From an uncultured Selenomonas sp. (GTDB lineage: Bacteria; Bacillota; Negativicutes; Selenomonadales; Selenomonadaceae): a stretch of 6,464 bases of DNA. How positions within the stretch are numbered: the first letter of the stretch is position 1; the number at the start of each line of letters is the position of its first letter. Shown in pieces: positions 5,627 to 6,464 of this stretch. The stretch covers positions 1 through 6,464 of the forward strand of contig CAKPXP010000029.1 in assembly GCA_934202005.1 (NCBI GenBank), in the 5' to 3' direction. Both the position numbers and the translations under genes were made by a program. The notes under the pieces were generated by a model that did no database searches, was not told the origin of the DNA, and saw only the letters and a list, made by a program, of their open reading frames with translations.

Positions 5627-6270
5627 GCTGCATCGAATATTCCCAGCGTCTCCTCAACGCTGGCCTACTAGGGCCCAAGGACCTTGCCGCCATCCTCGAC
5701 GGCAAGACCAACGAGCAGGAGCTGCGCGAGCGCTTCGGCAAACAGCCGCCGGATACGCATCCGGCGCGCAGCGCCGTGCTGCAGGCGGCCAAAGGTGTCT
5801 CGGGCATCGAGCAGGAGACAACAGCCTATGCGGACTATGCTGAGCTCTTCACGGCCTCCCTCACGCGGTTCCTGCGCCTCTCCTCGCTCATCATACCGAG
5901 CGCTGTCGACGCTGCCGCGCTCGAGGAGACACCGCATACCTGGGCAGTCGCCCAGCACATCACAGGCGACGTGAGCATCGTCAACGGCATCATCGCGCGC
6001 GATGATGTATTCCTTGCGCTCGCGCGGCGCTACGGCGGCGATGCGGTCGAGGATCTCAAGGGCGATGCCGTCGACGCGCTCGAGGAGTTCCTTAATGTTG
6101 TCAACGGCCTCTACATCGTAGAGCTGGCCAACCGCAAGGTCGAGCCGGATCTCGACTTCCCGCTCGCCAACGAGGACGTAATCCCGCGCGGCAGCCATCA
6201 GCTCCTGCTCCGCATCTATACGGAGGTCGGCGACTTCGTGCTCGTTCTCTCGACGGATGCGTTTCTCTGA
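5623..6270 (+). CDS. CheX-like (CheC/CheX/FliY-family) phosphatase
   Basis: This 215-residue protein probably dephosphorylates the receiver encoded just upstream. Residues about 68-212 read as a CheX domain: a helix with FTASLTRFL, a strand region ITGDVSIVNGIIARDD, then the active-site helix DALEEFLNVVNG. This helix fits the CheC/CheX signature D/S-x3-E-x2-N with D151, E155 and N158, followed by a proline at P180 (21 residues on; the family has about 22). There is one phosphatase helix, as in CheX, not two as in CheC. Residues 1-65 are an extra N-terminal segment (LLNAGLLGPKDLAAIL followed by a charged helix) absent from the roughly 155-residue classical CheX. No membrane segment is seen. AGGAAGG lies 10 nt before the ATG, and the start overlaps the receiver stop. 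The family call is fairly secure; the extension is unexplained. Confidence 0.82.
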   Translation: MSCIEYSQRLLNAGLLGPKDLAAILDGKTNEQELRERFGKQPPDTHPARSAVLQAAKGVSGIEQETTAYADYAELFTASLTRFLRLSSLIIPSAVDAAALEETPHTWAVAQHITGDVSIVNGIIARDDVFLALARRYGGDAVEDLKGDAVDALEEFLNVVNGLYIVELANRKVEPDLDFPLANEDVIPRGSHQLLLRIYTEVGDFVLVLSTDAFL

Positions 6271-6292
6271 GCGAGTGCGGCCTCATCTGCAG

Positions 6293-6332
6293 CGCGGGGA
6301 GGAAGCGTGACTGCCTGCCGCGCCTCCCCGCG
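6293..6332 (+). terminator. Hairpin downstream of the receiver-CheX operon
   Basis: Arms 6293-6302 and 6323-6332 form a perfect 10-bp GC-rich stem with a 20-nt loop, 22 nt past the stop codon. No strong U tract follows (GGAATCTCGG). It is a probable terminator or 3' stabiliser for the operon. Confidence 0.55.
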
Positions 6333-6398
6333 GAATCTCGGCTTCACGCGACGATTTCTTGAAAAATCACAGGCATCTTCGTTATTTCCGGCGGATTG

Positions 6399-6404
6399 TA
6401 TAAT
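6399..6404 (+). promoter_or_regulatory. -10 box of a promoter reading off the right edge
   Basis: TATAAT is a perfect -10, but the region 17 nt upstream (TCTTCG) is a weak -35. It would serve a gene beyond the window. A palindrome begins at its last base, as expected for a regulated promoter. Confidence 0.5.
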
Positions 6405-6420
6405 TAAGTTGAACACTTAA
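6404..6420. repeat. Operator-like palindrome after the 6399 -10 box
   Basis: TTAAGT and ACTTAA form a perfect 6-bp inverted repeat around TGAAC, starting at the last base of the TATAAT box and covering the expected start site. This placement suits a repressor site; binding is not shown. Confidence 0.4.
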
Positions 6421-6440
6421 AAATCCATAGCGAACCCTTG

Positions 6441-6449
6441 TGGTAAAAT
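6441..6449 (+). promoter_or_regulatory. Extended -10 promoter at the right edge
   Basis: TGGTAAAAT (TGn plus TAAAAT) lies 15 nt from the end of the window. No good -35 is seen at 17 nt. It may be a second promoter for the gene that begins beyond the edge. Confidence 0.45.
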
Positions 6450-6464
6450 GTAGTTGCACAAAAA

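Noticed and set aside
6216..6416. Minus-strand 66-codon open frame after the CheX gene
   Set aside because: It overlaps the CheX 3' end and a hairpin, has no convincing ribosome binding site, and has an unremarkable composition.

Overview
The window is high-GC DNA, strongly biased to G or C at third codon positions, with AGGAGG-type ribosome binding sites. Its gene content is Firmicutes-like: a DUF951 gene directly behind ychF, an AzgA-type purine permease, and a CheY/CheX pair. Together these suggest a GC-rich Negativicute such as Selenomonas or Mitsuokella. That placement is inferred from gene content, not from a database match. The window is ordinary chromosomal backbone: no insertion sequence, phage gene or CRISPR array is visible.

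Layout, left to right. (1) Positions 17-179, minus strand: a tRNA-Arg(CCU) with encoded CCA, preceded in the same transcript by a second, damaged tRNA-Arg(CCU)-like sequence. A very good sigma70-type promoter (194-222) drives both. (2) 290-1624, minus: an NCS2/AzgA-family purine permease with its own promoter and a downstream hairpin. (3) 1786-2445, minus: a DEDDh-type 3'-5' exonuclease, also an independent unit. (4) 2446-2760: a divergent intergenic region with a minus promoter for the exonuclease and a plus promoter for (5) 2761-3402, a HAD-superfamily phosphatase. (6) 3455-3501: a perfect 20-bp hairpin ending the HAD gene on one strand and the converging ychF operon on the other. (7) 3562-4948, minus: ychF (TTG start) followed by a DUF951 zinc-ribbon-like gene (GTG start). 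(8) 5246-6270, plus: a stand-alone CheY-like response regulator (TTG start) overlapping by 4 nt a CheC/CheX-type phosphatase with an unusual N-terminal extension. (9) 6271-6464: a terminator-like hairpin, then one or two promoters for a gene beyond the right edge, one with a short palindrome over its likely start site.

The genes form five independent units rather than one pathway. Two small operons are informative. The ychF-DUF951 pair links a translation-associated ATPase to a small cysteine-containing protein of unknown role. The receiver-CheX pair is a self-contained phosphorylation/dephosphorylation module with no kinase or flagellar gene in view. The most unusual items are the degenerate tRNA-Arg, the orphan CheY-CheX module, and the short palindromes placed directly downstream of -10 boxes at two promoters.
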